The position numbers and the translations under genes were made by a program. Shown in pieces: positions 37,460 to 48,372 of a stretch of 64,000 bases of DNA (position 1 is its first letter; each line of letters starts with the position of its first letter). Origin of the DNA: Ciona intestinalis (lineage: Eukaryota > Chordata > Ascidiacea > Phlebobranchia > Cionidae); NCBI RefSeq assembly GCF_000224145.3, contig NC_020173.2:1913435-1977434 (forward strand), written 5' to 3'. The notes below the pieces were generated by a model. That model had not been told where the DNA came from and searched no databases. It saw nothing but the letters and a program-made list of their open reading frames with translations.

Positions 37460-38411
37460 TCTTAGCTATTTTCTATGATAAACCTAAAAGTGTAATAGGT
37501 TGAATTACCGCAATTTCTCAAACATCGGCCAGTTTTCTGCTTACTAGTACTCCAACGCGATCCTAGATTCCTATGCTAGAATACAGATATTATAGACGCC
37601 ATTAACGATACCTTCCACTGGTGCCCCTAACATAAAATTTGGACACTGTACTTTCAATGAATTCTATGGAGCAGCGATTGGCTTTCTATTTTTGAAACAT
37701 ATTTTGGTTTTTCTTACCGCCTGTTTAGGCAAAAATACAATTATTTTACACGCAAGTTTGAGAAAGACAGTTTCAATTTTGTTTTGTAAATTCCACCGAA
37801 AAAAAGTACGTATATATTCAACGCACAGGTGCACTCCGCATACCCCATATCATTCTGCCCCAGATATTTAGAAAGCCTTTCAAGCCTGTGGTCAGTACTT
37901 ATACTTCTGTAGACTGACAACACAGATTACTGTGTACCTATTAATTGTACGAACGTTCGGGCAATAGCGAACGCTTAAAAAAGTTAAACGTATACCGATG
38001 AATGTTTAATAATAAGATATTCCGATTGCATAGAAATTGTGTATACTTGTATATTAATAGAAAGAAATCAGATTTGCACATAACCGACAAATTATATTAA
38101 TTAAGCTTTAGAACAAATAGTATAGTACTGCGGGGAAAGATAATATCCAAATATCCTGATCGTGTTTTAAACAATTAACAACGGTTTATAAGGGTCGCGA
38201 GGATACGGTTTTATAATACTCTAAATGTTCTTTGTCTACTACCAAATGGGACGAGAAAATAGAATGAAAAGGTGTCCCATCTTCCCCCACCCTACTGTAC
38301 ATTAAAAAGGGGATACACTCTGTATTACACCATATAGAATCATAGATAGAGGGATGAACAAATTCTGACTATGTATTTAAAATATCAGGTGATACTAGTA
38401 CAAATAGTTAA
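37460..38411. other. Spacer between SLC6 and GH35 genes
   Basis: Contains a MITE-A copy (38121-38299) and the presumed promoter of the GH35 gene. No gene seen. Confidence 0.6.
38121..38299. mobile_element. MITE-A copy, part of left end lost
   Basis: TATAGTACTGCGGGGAAAGA runs straight into interior sequence (ATATCCAAATATCCTGATCG). Right end CCCCCACCCTACTGTA intact. Confidence 0.88.
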
Positions 38412-41400
38412 TTACACGCTGGAGAAACTTTCCGATCTGTTGTCCATTGAATTTAAAGAATGTCGTTCTTCTTCGATGCACATTTTTTCTTTCTTTGGTG
38501 GGACGCACCTTCTCAACTAAGATATATATATATATAGTATTAAAAATGCGTTTATTTATATTTATCAATGTGTGTTACAGGCAAAATCCGGACTATATAG
38601 TACTTTTGGAAAACATAGGATATCATTAGCAAATAATATCCCATATTTCCTCAACGTGTTTTAAACAGTTAACAACGCTTTTAGAGTAGTGAGGCATCAT
38701 AAATCTTTGATTATTATTTGTTACTACCAAAAATACATGAAAAGCGAATAAAAACATGTACCATCTTACCCCAACCAGTAAATAACATACCATAATTAAT
38801 TATGTATATTATCGAAAACGGTAGCGAATACCGTGGTATTTAAAGAACCAAAAGAGAGAAATCATTTGCGTGTTGTCATCGAAAGGTCACTATTATGCTT
38901 GACAAATACTTACCTCGGCAAATGACTTCCCCGTTTTTAGCTTGATGTAAATGGCGTAACCAGGGATGAAAATTACGGAACTCAAACTCATAAGATGCCC
39001 CAGGCATTGCGCCCAAAGTGGGAAGACATAGTTGCCAACTTTTAGCGGTCGAAACCCGGCCAGGGAGTAACCTACTATTGCCTGAAAATGGATAAAATCA
39101 CCAACAAAGTTACGTATATGGTAACTCGAAAGCGGACACGAGGTACGTGAAACAAAACACCCGTGTTATAACGACAGTCGTTTCTCCGCCACGCACGGGG
39201 ATTAAAGTGACACTTATAGGCTACATCTATTATAAAAAAAACGCATACATGTAAACTTCAGATAGAATTCGAAATAGTGTTACAGGGTTGGTAAGACGTA
39301 CCAAACTAAGTACTGGAGTCAGAAACTTTAAACAAAATGTGAGCCACCATTTTCCTTTCACCGAACCGATCATTTTTGTGATCTCTTTGAAGTACAAGTC
39401 CAACCCGTACACCCAAGAAATTGCGATAACCTCGCACGCTGCGATGAGAAAAATACACCAGCCAGTAACCGCATACGCGTTGTAGATTTCGAAAAAATAA
39501 ATTCCACCCTGGGTATAAACCAATGGGATTAATTCTTTTAATTAAAGGCGTATATGTTAGTGAGCATGACTTTGATTGGTTAGGTATATTTTTAAGACAA
39601 CGGAGAGCTATCATATAGGTTTCCTTGCCTATCTATACCTTCTGTTTTTATAGCGGTCCAACTTTTTTTTTACGAAGGACCAGAGGCGCTTATAATTACA
39701 TTTTACATAACAGTGTTGTAAAATATTTTTCATTTCTTCGAAATATAAGCCGTATACTTTTAAATTGAAAATATGTTGTTGTATAGTAGGGTGGGGGAAG
39801 GTGGGGCACCTTGAACACACAATATCCAAATAGCCTGATCGTATTTTAAAGAATTAACAACGGCCTGTTGTGAAAGTCGTGCGGATACGGTTTTATAGTT
39901 TTTTGAATGTTCTTTGTTTACTACCAATTGGAAAGAGAATACACAGTGATAAAGTGTCCCATATTCCCCTACCCTACTATATAACGAGATATTATATTAA
40001 TTTATATCTATACTAATAGGTTGGGGAAAGACGGGATACCCTCGGAACATAACTTTCTGGTTTAGAAGTTTTTGAATGTTCTTTGTCGGGAGAGAAAATC
40101 CAATAATAGGTGTCCCATCTACCCCCACCTCACTATAATAGGTTGGGGTAATATGGTCCATGTTTTTGATATCTTTATTCCATTTAGTATAGTAAACATA
40201 AACCAATAACAGAATATGTAGTTATACCTCAGTGACCATTAGTATCCCAACAAGACCAGTGCAAACACAGATAATAGCTGTCACGATCTCCCTGTGCCAG
40301 CGATATGAACGAATCCGCGCCGACCCGTCAATGAAAAAGTTGACAGCACATTCCACCATAACAAACTGCATGAAGTGTAAAAAAATGAATAAAACTATTT
40401 CCGTTTGTGTCATTAAATGTACATGAATTAACGAATGAACAAAGGAATTTAATGGTTTATTGCTATACGGCAGTCGATATAACACTGGTGATCTTCCTAT
40501 ACACCTCATGCTCGCTGTTGAGTTTCCAGGTACGTTACTTAGTGGGTTAACACGTATTCTATAACTTTATGTATATATAAGAGAGTGGAGGAAGACGGGA
40601 CACCTTTAGCACATATTATCCAATTATCCTGACCGAATTTTAAACAATTAACAACGGTCCATAGAATTTATGGTGAAGAATTGAAGATACGTTTTTAAAA
40701 TATTTTAATATTCTTTGTCTATTACCACATGAGACGGGTAAATAGAATGGAAAGGTGTTCCACCTTCCCCCACCCTACAATACTAGCTTTTCAATTTAAC
40801 GCTAACACTTGTTCAGTTTACCTGGGAATCGAAACCTAAGAGAAGAAGCGTAAAGAAAAATATTGAGCTCCAGAGTTGCGGGAATGGTAAGAGGGAAATG
40901 CTTTGAGGAAAAGCAATAAATACAAGGCCAGGTCCTGAAGCGGCTACATCTTGTACTGTTGTGTTCTGAATCACGAATAAAAATACAGTAACTAAGATCA
41001 GATTAACTAAAACAGCAAATAGAAGGAATTTAGCAGCACAAGCAGTCGTTAAAAAGACGCTGTAGAAGTAAAAAATGTTAAATAAAAGTGTGGCTGCTAA
41101 ACCCAGTTCTGAACATGGAAACGTTAGTAATCGCATTCAGGCAGGATTTTAAATTTCCATTGTACTGTTACCGATTAACATGCCCGATTACCGGTTAGTC
41201 ATGCAAAAATATATTATGCCAGTTGTGTTTTTTTATGTAGCTATTATAACTCCTGTCTACCATAACTGGTTTAATTTAAAACCACGTAAAAAAGGTCTGT
41301 CGGCTACAATACTGAGTAGGCCATGCAACACAGGGTTTGTAAAGACGTGAATTATAAAATCCCAAATCTTGAACTAATCGTTACGCATTTTCTTTGGCGA

Positions 41401-44400
41401 GAATAATTAATTGCACTCACTAACAAAGCTTCCGGAGTGCAATTGCGGACATCCCGTGTAAACAAGATAATTTATATGATTCTGCGTAAGGTTGCAGTTT
41501 TTGACTTATTAATCCGGCACGCTGTAGTAAATATATCTAACGAGGTAAGTTTATGTAGTCGGTAAATACAAAACTAGTTACTTCGGTTGCTTACAAGTTG
41601 TTTTGCCATAAATCCCAGTGACGAGAAAACAGCAAAACCACTCACGAAGCTCGACATGCTGTTGATAACGCCGATCAAAATCGAATCTCTGCAGAAATAT
41701 ATTGGTATTCAACTTTGTTAAATCATAAGCAAAATATATTTGTGTTGAATAGTGGAGTGGGAAAAACGGAACACCTCTAGGACATATTAACTAAATATCC
41801 AAATCGTGTTCTAAACAGTTAACAACGGTCCATGCTGAAAGTAGTCAGAATATGATTTTTTAATTCTTTGAAGAGGTGTCCCATCTCCCCCCACTCTACT
41901 AAGGATAGGCTTATGTGTTTTAACTGCAACATTTTGTTTTGCCCAAATAAAAATGTAACGATGTGTATAATAAGGTAATCCAAGAGGTTTAAAATAGTTT
42001 AATCCTTTAATATTAATGCTAAATATCATGCATAAAATGTAAGTAAGCATATATTTACTCGTGTAGTGACTAGAAACTGCACGATAAACTTAAACGACTA
42101 TATCCTTGACTATAGGATTCTCGGCACAAATCTTTCTGCCTTACACGAACTATTTGAATTATGGGCGTTCTCGTAGCTATTAAAAGCATCCAGGTTTAAT
42201 GTATACGCAGTTATATTTCCAGTGATTAAAAACTGATCAATTTACTTTGGTGGAATTTAATAGACCTCTTAGTTTTACCTAAAAAAGTTGTGGTGGTATT
42301 GATTGTAACTGCCCAGCAACACCAACGAAGCAAGACCAATTCCAGTGGAATAGGCAACCTGCGTTGCTGCACTTACCCAAACCTGCGTTTAATACATCGA
42401 TTATATAACATAACATAGTTTTTACTTATATCCCATCGAAAACGATAGCGAAGATCGTGTTGTTTTAAAGAACGAAGAGAAGAGAATCAACAGCAAAACA
42501 ACAGTTGTTAAAACGTGCACGATATGCGGATAAAAGTGTGGGAAAGACTGTCAGTTAAAAAGTGTGGCTGTTGTACCCAACATTAATATTACATGACATT
42601 GCCGATGCACTTTTACACCGAACTAATAAAATTGTTACCTCGACTTTTGCCAGTTTTGTAAGATCTGGAACAAGGTAGAAATATATTCCATCGTAAGCTC
42701 CTTCCAGCGTGCAACCACGAACCACAACTACGATGATCAGAAGAATAGGCAGTGTCGCAGTGACATAAACAACCTAAAGAGTGGTGTTTGAATATGTTTG
42801 CCCAATTTGAAAATGAGTTTATTTCGCATATATATGCGCAATGTTTATCTATATAACCGCTGCTGCTGCAATGATAAGCGAAAATGTGCCAGTGTATATA
42901 CAGTTGCGTGGTAAGACGAGGCATCTTTAGCACATGATAAGCAAATATCCTGATCGTGATTTTTAACAATTAACAGTTGTCTATGCTGGGAGGGGTAAAT
43001 ATAAGGTTTTAAAAATCTTAAAAGTTTACTACCAAATCGGACGAGAAATTTGTTTACTACCAAATCGGACGAGAAAAGAGAATGTAAAGCTGTACCATCT
43101 TCCCCCATCCTACTACATATATTTTATTATAAAATTGGTTGGACTAATTTTTTTCCGTAGCATCAGAATCTTACTGCATACGAGACATTTTTAACGCCCA
43201 GCTGTGTCCGCCCATTGTACTGGATCGTTCCGAATAGTTACTTAAGCGAGTAGAAATTAAACATCCGGTAAAACTCAAATACTAAGTTGAAAGCAAAACG
43301 TAAATGCGTTGGACCAGCTTATACATACTTTACGTCACATATAACATTTGCGTAATTGAGAGAGGGTGGCGTATTATAACTGTGGCTTTGGAAAGTCGGT
43401 TTACAAAACCACCAGCGAAACAGAATTGTTAAAAATACAAAATCATTTGTGTATGGTGCAAGTAACTGCGAACGCTTTTGGGTAGCAATATTTCACCAAA
43501 ATTATGTCGAATACCGACAACCATGATCAAGTGAAAACGCCTAACTTTAAAATTGATAATTTTTCATTAAATTTAATATATAAAGATTGGGGGAAGACGG
43601 GACACTTAGAACACATATTGCCCAATATTTCCAATAATCAAAATATATGATGGTTAAAGGTGAAGCCACGTACTATTACTATCATACTTTTATTAATTAA
43701 CAACAATTCAAAATATATTAAAACACACGAGGAGTTATTTAGCGATTTTATGCCAAGTCAGCACGTCTCCCCCAACCCTTCAACAATTTAGGTTTACGTA
43801 TTACCTTACTCAGCCACTTTACCCCTTTGAAAGTAGCGAAATATACACCAATCCAAAGCAGTAAGATATTAACCAGTAGGTCTGTTCTTATGCTGCCAAC
43901 TTGGTCGATACCGGAAGACATGCCTAAAACTTCTTTCCTGTTAAAACAACACATCTTTATTATAATGAATACAAACAGCGTTATTCTCTGAACATTGGAG
44001 AATATAATAGAGATGACTGTAAATTTAGTTTCATATACTACTGTGGGGTAAGATTAGCACACAATATCCCATATTTACTGACCGTATTTTGAACAATTAA
44101 CAAGGAAAGTGGCGAGGCTTCGACTATATAATTTTGTGAATATTCTTTGTATATTACCAATTGGGACGAGAAATGAGAATAAAAACATGCCCCATCTTCC
44201 CCACCCTACTATGTGTTTATTGTAATGAATACAAAACATTTGGATTTTAAGCGATAAAGATATCCCGTCGTCCCCATCGTACTATATATATCTTTGTATA
44301 CATTACAATTTGTATACAAATGGCAAACTTACGTCCAAAACTCCTCAGCTGCAGAAACTCCCTTAGTTGCGTTCAGCTGATGCTCTGTTAGGTTAGTTTG

Positions 44401-45890
44401 ATTCATTCTAACGTTCATCTCGACGCAATTTTCAGAGTTCCAAGGGTTTCCACATACCGACCATGGCAATGGCGAAGAGAAACTGGCAACGATGTACTTT
44501 GAAACCCAAGACAAGATGACAATGTAAAACACGTTCGAATGGAAGACGCATACTACCCCGGCGTAAGCTACACCTGAAAATAAGTTAAAAATATGTGGAG
44601 TAATATATTGTAACTGCAGTATGCCATTAATGATATGTCCGTCGTATTAGCTGTATGGCAATGCAATCAATAAACCCTGTCGCAGTTTCCTTTTTGTCTT
44701 TGTATTTCAGGAAACGCCTGTTCATGAATCGCTATGTGAAGATGGCGGGTATCACAGAAAGAGTAACTACATTTTAACCACCCCTACAGGCCTACAAGTT
44801 CAATAGCGACTGTAAACCACATACACAGTATTGGTTTACCTTTAAACAGCGGAACTTTGTCCCAAGCCTTCATAATACCGGATTGGCAGCATTGACCAAA
44901 TGAAGTCTCCAACATGATAAACGGTATTCCCATGAATGCCACAGATAACAAATACGGGATAAGAAAGGCGCCTGGGAACGAGAGTGTATAATGTGAAACG
45001 CCTTACACGATATCAAACAGCTAGTGGGTGCTTATCTTATCTAGGAACAGGTATTGTGTTTGATTTGGTTTTTGTATCAGTTAATGTAAAACGACTTATC
45101 AATGTGCTACCAATATAAAGCATGCCAAAGTACGCTACAAATCATAATATTGTGTACCCTACCTCCGCCATTTTCAAAACATAGATAAGGAAATCGCCAT
45201 ATGTTTCCCAGGCCGACAAAGTAACCAGCGCAGGCAAAAAGAAAATCAAACGGTTTTTCCCATTTCTGCCTTTTTGGATGATTACTGGGTGATAACTTCA
45301 TACTCAGCGGCGTATTCGAATCTCTGTCTATCCCTTAGAAAACAAAGAAAATATATGCAATGTGTTAAAGCGTTACTTCTCCAGGAAACCCTGTGTTGAC
45401 ACTTCCTCCTGCATTCGTTATAACGGTTTAGACAATCTGTCAGGAACTGCAGGTTTCGTGCACAGAAAAAAACAACTATTTTCTAATATATATATTTCTA
45501 ACAAACCGTTTGTTTGAAATTTTTATTTATTTTTTTAAATAATTAAATTTCGTAAACAAATGGTAAACTGTAAGCGTTAACCTACTGAATAACTAAACTG
45601 GCCTAATAAACTTGAATAGTTGGTGTAGTTTTTAAAATGAACAGCAAAAACCTTCCAAAAATACCATGCGCCTATCTTTTACAATGGAGACGAAGGAAAA
45701 TGGTCGCGTGAATAGAAAAAAATATATATCGCGGTTTTGGGCAGTTGCGCGTTCTACTCTTTTTTATTTCTGTGGTTTCGTGGAGATCCTTTCCTTTTTG
45801 AGCACGGTAGTGGTCATATAGGTCCTTTTTCGTCGAACAGTTGTCCTTGGATTTGTTGTTGTTGTTGCTGATAGGGCGATTTTTCCGCAT
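38412..45890 (-). CDS. SLC6 Na+/Cl- coupled transporter, GABA/taurine/creatine type
   Basis: Thirteen minus-strand exons (45890-45758, 45333-45163, 44971-44840, 44573-44333, 43937-43805, 42773-42639, 42382-42279, 41688-41595, 40965-40822, 40365-40228, 39508-39302, 39081-38914, 38516-38412) give 634 residues. TM1 reads [20 protein letters not shown]: it has Gly where monoamine carriers have Asp, placing it in the amino-acid/GABA branch. Other SLC6 marks: the second-loop Cys pair and N-glycosylation sites ([15 protein letters not shown]), [52 protein letters not shown]6 proteins bring small solutes into cells with Na+ and Cl-. The substrate cannot be fixed from sequence. The first exon (Asn/Lys-rich) is the least sure part; its phase fits, but translation could instead start at ATG 45301. 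Confidence 0.92.
38595..38780. mobile_element. MITE-A copy, diverged, last SLC6 intron
   Basis: TATAGTACTTTTGGAAAACA at left and CATCTTACCCCAACCAGTA at right. Confidence 0.75.
38815..38875. repeat. Dispersed repeat, copy 1 (SLC6 intron)
   Basis: ATCGAAAACGGTAGCGAATA, then a match to AAAGAAC and AGAGAAATCA blocks shared with 42434-42492. Confidence 0.55.
39115..39215. mobile_element. SINE fragment
   Basis: CCGTGTTATAACGACAGTCG and the CACGCACGGGGATTAAAGTG echo match the 3' half of the reference SINE. Ends eroded. Confidence 0.5.
39782..39983. mobile_element. MITE-A copy, full length
   Basis: TATAGTAGGGTGGGGGAAGG at left, TTCCCCTACCCTACTATATA at right. SLC6 intron. Confidence 0.92.
40012..40205. 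mobile_element. MITE-A pair: internally shortened copy plus fragment
   Basis: 40012-40138 keeps both ends (TAATAGGTTGGGGAAAGACG; CCCCCACCTCACTATA) but little interior. A second left end (TAGGTTGGGGTAATATGG) starts at once after it and stops at about 40205. SLC6 intron, ending about 20 bp before the exon at 40228. Confidence 0.8.
40415..40555 (-). mobile_element. SINE fragment
   Basis: Shares GGCAGTCGATATAACAC, TTTCCAGGTACGTTACTTAG and TGGGTTA with the middle of the reference SINE. Diverged. Confidence 0.55.
40575..40783. mobile_element. MITE-A copy, full length
   Basis: GAGAGTGGAGGAAGACGGGA at left, CTTCCCCCACCCTACAATA at right. SLC6 intron. Confidence 0.88.
41749..41901. mobile_element. 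MITE-A copy, interior deletion
   Basis: TAGTGGAGTGGGAAAAACGG at left, TCCCCCCACTCTACTA at right, about 40 bp shorter than full length. SLC6 intron. Confidence 0.87.
42434..42492. repeat. Dispersed repeat, copy 2 (SLC6 intron)
   Basis: ATCGAAAACGATAGCGAAGA and following AAAGAACGAAGAGAAGAGAA match copy 1 at 38815-38875. Confidence 0.55.
42896..43115. mobile_element. MITE-A copy with a small internal duplication
   Basis: The GTTTACTACCAAATCGGACG block appears twice in a row. Right end CTTCCCCCATCCTACTA. SLC6 intron. Confidence 0.85.
43579..43782. mobile_element. MITE-A copy, interior diverged
   Basis: AAAGATTGGGGGAAGACGGG at left, CACGTCTCCCCCAACCC at right. It ends about 20 bp before the donor of the exon at 43805. 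Confidence 0.7.
44036..44212. mobile_element. MITE-A copy; loose right-end fragment follows
   Basis: TACTACTGTGGGGTAAGATT at left, CTTCCCCACCCTACTAT at right. A second right-end fragment (ATCCCGTCGTCCCCATCG) lies at 44250-44288. SLC6 intron. Confidence 0.8.
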
Positions 45891-46731
45891 TTATCCTAAT
45901 TCTCAATTCTAGCATTTTTCTTGAATCTCTTGATAGAAATCGAATGGTAATATATATTTATAATTTTTAGACTAAATTTTCAGATTTAAAACCGCACAAT
46001 TAGCGTGTGTGCACCGAAGCGTAGACGAGTGCTTTTTTCTAATCTCTATCTTCGGTATTAACACCGCGTCTCTCATTTCTTCGCTCTTTTAGTTTACTGC
46101 TCGCAATAAATCATTATGCAGCTGCCACAATATGAAGAATATTAACTTCTAACATTACCTATAATACTGCGTGATTACGGTTTATTCAAATTCATTTGCG
46201 TGTTTTATTTGGTCTATTTTTTTCAGAATACTCAATAATCTATACGATTAAACCATTTAACCACGTTGATTCTACGCATGTTCTTTATCAGAGATATATA
46301 AAAATGTATCTTCGTCTTATACAATCCTTTAAAATGGGACGTTGCCATTCATTTGAGCTGATCTTTCTTGTTATTTCTGTCAAATTCAATTTTGACGTCT
46401 TTAGAAATGACGATTTGATCTCTCATCCCGCTTTATTTCTGCTTGGAAATGAAAAGTGTGGTGTATTTTATTAGGTAACATCGAGTTCGCAACATTATTC
46501 TGTACTGGATACCCGTATATGACTCTGCTGGATACCATATTTTCTACTTTGACCGAATAACCTAGAAGAGGTTTCGACAACAACTTTTGTTTTCTATAGA
46601 CTTCGAAATTGCAGCTGCAAATTGCCGAAGTTGCTTCAATTTCGCGCCAAAATACCGAAAGCGCTAAAATACCGCGTAAATTTAGTTGTTTATGTACATA
46701 TGCTTGCCTTGGTTGAAAACTTTGGTATAAT
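45891..46731. promoter_or_regulatory. Divergent intergenic region, SLC6 / POLD2
   Basis: About 840 bp between the starts of the minus-strand SLC6 gene and plus-strand POLD2. It must hold both promoters. No clear core elements were recognised. Confidence 0.45.
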
Positions 46732-48117
46732 ATGGAAGTAGACGGAGACATGGAAACGGACGAAACAATTCACACCAGGCAGTCCTGTGAACGAGAAAAC
46801 CTTTCAAAGAGGTTTACTGTAATTAACGAACCCTATGAACGGCAATATGCACATATATACTTTGTAAGAAGTGAAATTATGCGACCCAAAGTGATTCAAG
46901 CTGCTCAGCGCAAATGGGGTGACGGCGTAAAGATAAATAAGCTTTCTGAGATAGAAGAAGGAGAGAAATGCTGCATTGTTGGAACTCTGTTCAAGCAGAT
47001 GGAGTTACAACCAAGTATTTTAAAAGAAATCAGTGAAGAAGTTCATGTACAGATACAACCAGAGAGAAAACGTTTCATCAGTGATGACGACAAGTTAATT
47101 TTGGAAGATACCATGCAAAGAATCTCACTCACTGGGAACATATCTGCTGGAGACTGTTTTACAGGTACTGTAGTTGCCCTGCTCGGTAAAGAAACCAAGT
47201 CTGGACATTTTAATGTGGAAGATTTTACATATGCTGGATTACCTTCCCAAATACCAGCGCCAGATTTGGTGGGAAATGATAATTATGTGCTGTTTGTGTC
47301 GGGATTGGGTATAGGTGGAAAGAAAGAAAAAACATTACAAATACAGATGCTTATTGATTATATTCTTGGGATGCTTGGAGGCTCAGAAGATCATGAAGTG
47401 TCATCCAAAATTGTGCATGTTATTGTTGCCGGGAATTCTTTGGCTGGGGAGACCTTGGATAAAGAAGCACAGACGAAAGCCAGGTATCTCACATACAAGT
47501 CCGAGGCCTCCACTGTTCAAGCTATAAGCGATTTGGACTTTTTTCTATCCCAATTAGTGCCTTTTGTAAGTGTAGATTTAATGGGTGGAGAATTTGACCC
47601 AACGAATCATGTCCTGCCACAAAAACCAATGCATCCTTGCATGTTTCCAAGCTCTCGTCGTTTCTATGACAACACTTTTCACACAGTAAGCAACCCCTAT
47701 GAATGCAAAATCAACGGTGTCTATATTTTGGGCACATCTGGTCAAAATCTTGATAATCTGAAGTCTTACAGCAACGTAGATGATGATATAAAACTATTGT
47801 CTTCAATGATTGAGTGTCAACATGTTGCCCCAACAGCCCCGGACACTTTAGGTTGTTTTCCATTTTACAAATCTGACCCCTTTATAATTGAGCAATGTCC
47901 GCATGTATTTTTCAGTGGAAATCAATCAAAATATTTCTCCTCTGTTAAAAAGGGGGCAGAAGGACAAAAGGTACTGCTTTTAGCTGTGCCTGCTTTTACA
48001 CAAACATGTTCTGCAGTTTTAGTAAACTTGAAAGACCTAACAGCTGAGGAAATCAATTTTGAAGCAGATTGGAGCCAATCAAATTCTTCAGTGGGTGAAA
48101 TATCACCGGAAAAATGA
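46732..48117 (+). CDS. POLD2: DNA polymerase delta subunit 2 (p50), intronless
   Basis: One uninterrupted 461-residue frame (human POLD2 has 469). It is the B subunit that bridges the catalytic POLD1 and POLD3 in the nuclear replicative polymerase. Visible marks: the N-terminal YERQYAHIYFVRSEIMRP, an OB-fold region (GEKCCIVGTLFKQMELQPSI), then the inactive calcineurin-like phosphoesterase core: VLFVSGLGIGG, HVIVAGNSLAG, VSVDLMGGEFDPTNHVLPQ, HPCMFP, NPYECKINGVYILGTSGQN, CPHVFFSGNQSKY, and a C-terminal LLAVPAFTQTCSAVLVNL. The start is supported by length and by stops upstream. A probable AATAAA overlaps the end (48119-48124). Lies 255 bp upstream of TAF5 on the same strand. Confidence 0.96.
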   Translation: MEVDGDMETDETIHTRQSCERENLSKRFTVINEPYERQYAHIYFVRSEIMRPKVIQAAQRKWGDGVKINKLSEIEEGEKCCIVGTLFKQMELQPSILKEISEEVHVQIQPERKRFISDDDKLILEDTMQRISLTGNISAGDCFTGTVVALLGKETKSGHFNVEDFTYAGLPSQIPAPDLVGNDNYVLFVSGLGIGGKKEKTLQIQMLIDYILGMLGGSEDHEVSSKIVHVIVAGNSLAGETLDKEAQTKARYLTYKSEASTVQAISDLDFFLSQLVPFVSVDLMGGEFDPTNHVLPQKPMHPCMFPSSRRFYDNTFHTVSNPYECKINGVYILGTSGQNLDNLKSYSNVDDDIKLLSSMIECQHVAPTAPDTLGCFPFYKSDPFIIEQCPHVFFSGNQSKYFSSVKKGAEGQKVLLLAVPAFTQTCSAVLVNLKDLTAEEINFEADWSQSNSSVGEISPEK

Positions 48118-48372
48118 AAATAAAAAAAGAGATATTATATGTAAACGTTAAAAAATATTTAATGTATTACAGTATACTTTTTTCATGTTGTTTTCCTACT
48201 CTATATCTAACTCAAAATTTTCACCAAAATTACACTAAAACACATAGTTTGTGTTCATATTTTCTGATACTTTGCTATATAAATGTGAATTAAATCACAC
48301 TACATTCGTAAATATCAAAATAATGTTTCCACTGCATTTTCAGAAACAATATTATATTTATAAATAGTTAAA
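48118..48372. promoter_or_regulatory. POLD2-TAF5 spacer with a 3' splice-site-like signal
   Basis: 255 bp. It carries the POLD2 poly(A) signal at the left end and TTCCACTGCATTTTCAG at about 48327-48343, about 30 bases before the TAF5 ATG. That pyrimidine-AG is either the end of a 5' UTR intron or a trans-splice acceptor. Confidence 0.5.
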
